Origin: Fomitopsis serialis
Lineage: Eukaryota; Basidiomycota; Agaricomycetes; Polyporales; Fomitopsidaceae
Assembly: GCF_022376445.1 (NCBI RefSeq)
Contig: NW_025954961.1
Span: 62,001 to 126,000 of the forward strand
DNA: 64,000 nucleotides
Direction of reading: 5' to 3'
Under the pieces are notes generated by a model. It saw only the letters and a list, made by a program, of their open reading frames with translations. It was not told where the DNA came from and ran no database searches. The translations under genes and the position numbers were made by a program. The stretch's first letter is position 1, and each line of letters starts with the position of its first letter. Below, one piece after another: positions 61,467 through 64,000 of the stretch.

Positions 61467-64000
61467 TTATCTCTTGCGTAGCTGCTCACGGAGGGTCGAA
61501 TTCTCCGTCTGTACGTTATTCAGCTCCTCCAGTAGGGCCATCTGTTGTATCTGTTGAGAGCCTCGCATCGATTCGATCTCGTCCTTCGCCCGAGCGAGCG
61601 ATGCGTTACACTCTGCAAGCTGAGTCTCCAGCTGCTTGCTGACATTGACAGAGCCGCCGGCGGATGCTGACTCTTCCGCCAGAGCAAGCATGCGCGCACT
61701 GAGTGCGTTGTTGGCGTCCGTGAGCTGTCGGCAGGTCTCGGCTTGCTCAGCAGCTTGCATCTCGATCTCGAGCTTCTCAGCAGTGATTTGCTCAATAGTC
61801 TCATGCAGTTGTTGCACCTCCTCGTCCCTGAGATACATAGTATCAGTGTGGCGCCCGAGGAACATCCAAACGCCAGTACTTACAGTGCTTGTTGCTTGGC
61901 CATCATTGTGAGATTTCGCTCTTCAAGCATGTTGACCTGCTTCTGGTATGTCTCAAGTGCGTTACTACTCTCCTGCGCCAACTTCTGAGCCCGCTCCGCA
62001 TTCTTCTTGAGTAGGTCGTGTGCTTGCGCGAACCGGAGGAGACGCTCGATAAGAGCACGGTCGTCTGCAATGAGAGCTTGCACTCTGGTCACGAAGCCCT
62101 CCACTGTGAAAGCGCCGGAGGGCTGAGCGGAAGTACCCCTCGGGTCATACAGGGTTTTGAGTGACCGCACATCCATGTCCGACAGTGATGCATTGCTACG
62201 ACTGGCCAGAACAGGGCTTGAAGGAGGACCCGGGCGGATGTTACGCGCACCGAGTTTGTTGGCCCGAGCTTCAGGAGAGGGTAGTACGGCCCACATAGGC
62301 TGCAATAGCGCAACTATTGATGCAGCGTCGGTGGCAAAGTCCACGGGACCCTGAGGACCCTGCAGGCTGACTACTGCCATCTGCGCCATCGATTGTTCCT
62401 TGAATGAAATGGCGTTAGGTTAATCGTTCAAAGCGAGCTATTGACTTACCCTGAGCTGCGTTTCGAAGTCCCGAGCTTGCATTCTCGCCTCGTCTCGCGT
62501 TCGTCGTGCTTCTTCGACCTCCTCGAACAGCGCCTCTCGCTTGTCGAGACCTGCACGGACGTCCATCTCAAGTTTCGTCCGCAGTGCAACCCACTCATCC
62601 TCGGCACGAGCATGCGCCTCGGCCTTGGAGTGCATGTCTTCTATATGCCGCCCGACGGATTGTACAAGACCCATGAGCGAGACATCCCGCGATGTGAGCA
62701 CGATGCCGTGGGCGTGCATGAGGTCCCGTAGTGCATCGGAGTACTGTGCCAATTCCATCTTGCTCTGCGCGCCGTCCTGCAATGTAGCCTTCTCCGCCTC
62801 CCACGATGACCGCTCAATATCCCACTGTAACTTCATATCTGCCATCTGCCTCTGCGTCTCTTCCATCTTCTTCTCCCTCGCCGCCAACATACCTCGAATC
62901 TCTTCTCGCTCGCGCGCGAACGCGGTCTCCATCTCCGCAACCTCCCCGCTCTGTTCCTCAAGTACCTCCAGTCTTCTCTCGAGTGTGTCCACCTCGCGAC
63001 GTCGTTCTTCTAGCTCCGCATGGTCCCGTCTCCAAACCGCCCTCTCCGCCTCGAGTTCCTGCAATCGCACGTCGACGCCTTCCGCCCTACCCGCCGACTG
63101 CTCGAGCGTCGCGATGGTCTCCTCTGCACTTTGAAGGTCCATTCCCAACGTTGTCTCTATCTGCTCCTTCTCGAGACGCAAATGGGAGAGCTCGCGCACC
63201 ATCTCGCCCTGCTTTGCGGTCGCAGCTTCAAGGGCGGCCGTGGCGGCCCTGAGCTTATCCTCTAGCGCGGTGACCTCTGCCATTGTCGGCGGTAATCGAG
63301 GGGTGGTCGGAGTGACAGAATCTGAGTGGCCTGCGAAGAAGTGCTCGAAGCGACCTCGTGAGGATACGGTGGTCATGCTCGTCACGGACGATGGCGTTGG
63401 GCTCATCTGCGCACTGCGACTGGGCGAGCTGTACCCAGACGCGCTTGAGTCCCCGTCCTGGGGCGCGGCTTTCTTCTCGAGGCTCCGGACTGAGTAGCTG
63501 AGTACCCCTGCGCGATGTTCGAACAGCTTCCGCTGTATCTCGTTTGCGCGTTCCGAGACGCGCCATAAATCCTTTTGTGCCTGTTCAACCTTCCGGTTGG
63601 CTGTCTCCAGGTGCTCGCTTGACTGCTTGGATACGTTCTTGTAGGATGCGTTCGCCTTGGACAGGGATAGTGCTGCATCGCGTATTTTGGTCTCAAGAGC
63701 GAGTTTCTTCGTCATAGCAGCGAGCCGCGAGGAGAGCACTTGGTGCTCCTATGCGCGATACACAGTTCTAGTACGATCAACAGAAGTAGACATGTGAGAC
63801 ACACCTTCTTGAGCTCCTCAACCTCCTCCGCACTCAGAATCTCGCATCCTCGACTGTCCACGATCGCCTCGCTCGCGAGCAGGCTGATGAGAAGGTCGTC
63901 CCGGGCATTATAAACCATAGATGTTGGACGTAGTTCCATCGCAACAGGTTTTCTTGAAAGCTCCGATACACGGGTGGGGAGCGGGCGAGGCGATGATGGG
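61467..64000 (-). CDS. Up-regulated-during-septation (Usp1-like) coiled-coil protein, 5' partial
   Basis: Long coiled-coil protein whose N-terminal block DLLISLLASEAIVDSRG, EILSAEEVEELKKEHQVLS and the helices after it match the domain named up-regulated during septation, found in fungal septation proteins. A Ser/Pro linker (SSASGYSSPSRSAQM) separates it from about 500 residues of heptad-rich coiled coil (EEVEEARRTRDEARMQ, EERNLTMMAKQQAL and so on) ending NSTLREQLRKR. Introns are near 63750-63805, 62399-62450 and 61826-61882, all in phase. A Met at 63939 could be the start, but the frame stays open (with RKPVAMELRPT) to the window end, so the gene probably continues. Location likely septum or cytoskeleton, by family. 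Confidence 0.8.

Overview
The window is nuclear DNA from a filamentous basidiomycete, most likely an Agaricomycete of the polypore type. Genes are closely packed and split by many short GT-AG introns of about 50-65 bp. The conserved proteins (GH71 mutanase, MDM34, ORM, a virilizer-like protein, MYND proteins, a DUF6589 protein, a septation-upregulated coiled-coil protein) all read as Agaricomycete homologues. No rRNA, tRNA or CRISPR was found.

Layout. 1-35 kb is ordinary housekeeping territory, with genes alternating in divergent and convergent pairs: GH71 alpha-1,3-glucanase (+), MFS transporter (-), dynein light intermediate chain (-), TIP41 (+), protein phosphatase inhibitor 2 (+), NAD-dependent methylene-THF dehydrogenase MTD1 (+), ORM sphingolipid regulator (-), virilizer-like m6A-complex protein (+), ERMES subunit MDM34 (-), SEC18/NSF (-), eIF3m (+), UPF0652 B-box protein (-), Hep59/Tls1-type splicing protein (-), a Ser/Pro-rich unknown protein (-), TFIIB (+) and RRS1 (-). 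35-39 kb holds two MYND-finger genes and 39.7-42.2 kb a CorA/MNR2-type Mg2+ transporter. 42.2-49.2 kb is gene-poor and made of repeats: a 2,615-bp non-autonomous inverted-repeat element (45,064-47,678) with arms of about 545 bp and an 8-bp target duplication, placed between two strand-asymmetric (G-rich, then C-rich) degenerate tracts. A third MYND gene (-) follows at 49.2-50.4 kb.

The most interesting object is 50,578-60,732. It is a 10,155-bp segment bounded by terminal inverted repeats of about 270-300 bp and flanked by a perfect 6-bp direct repeat, AGCGTG. It carries an intact RecQ-type helicase, a divergently transcribed intact DUF6589 protein of about 1,216 aa, a small gene of unknown function, and at each end a subterminal stem-loop beside a conserved box of about 57 bp. 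It reads as a large DNA transposon with a helicase plus a candidate transposase-like protein. It is inserted about 210 bp upstream of the third MYND gene. 61.5-64 kb is a septation-related coiled-coil protein running off the right edge.

A second window-wide signal is that many conserved genes (GH71, DLIC, TIP41, IPP2, MTD1, ORM, virilizer, SEC18, UPF0652, CorA) contain apparent single-base deletions that break otherwise perfect family sequence, always in the direction of lost bases. Genes inside the 10-kb element, the MYND genes, TFIIB, RRS1, eIF3m, MFS and MDM34 show none. This looks more like uncorrected sequence error than gene decay. Exon boundaries are read by eye from splice signals and family expectation.
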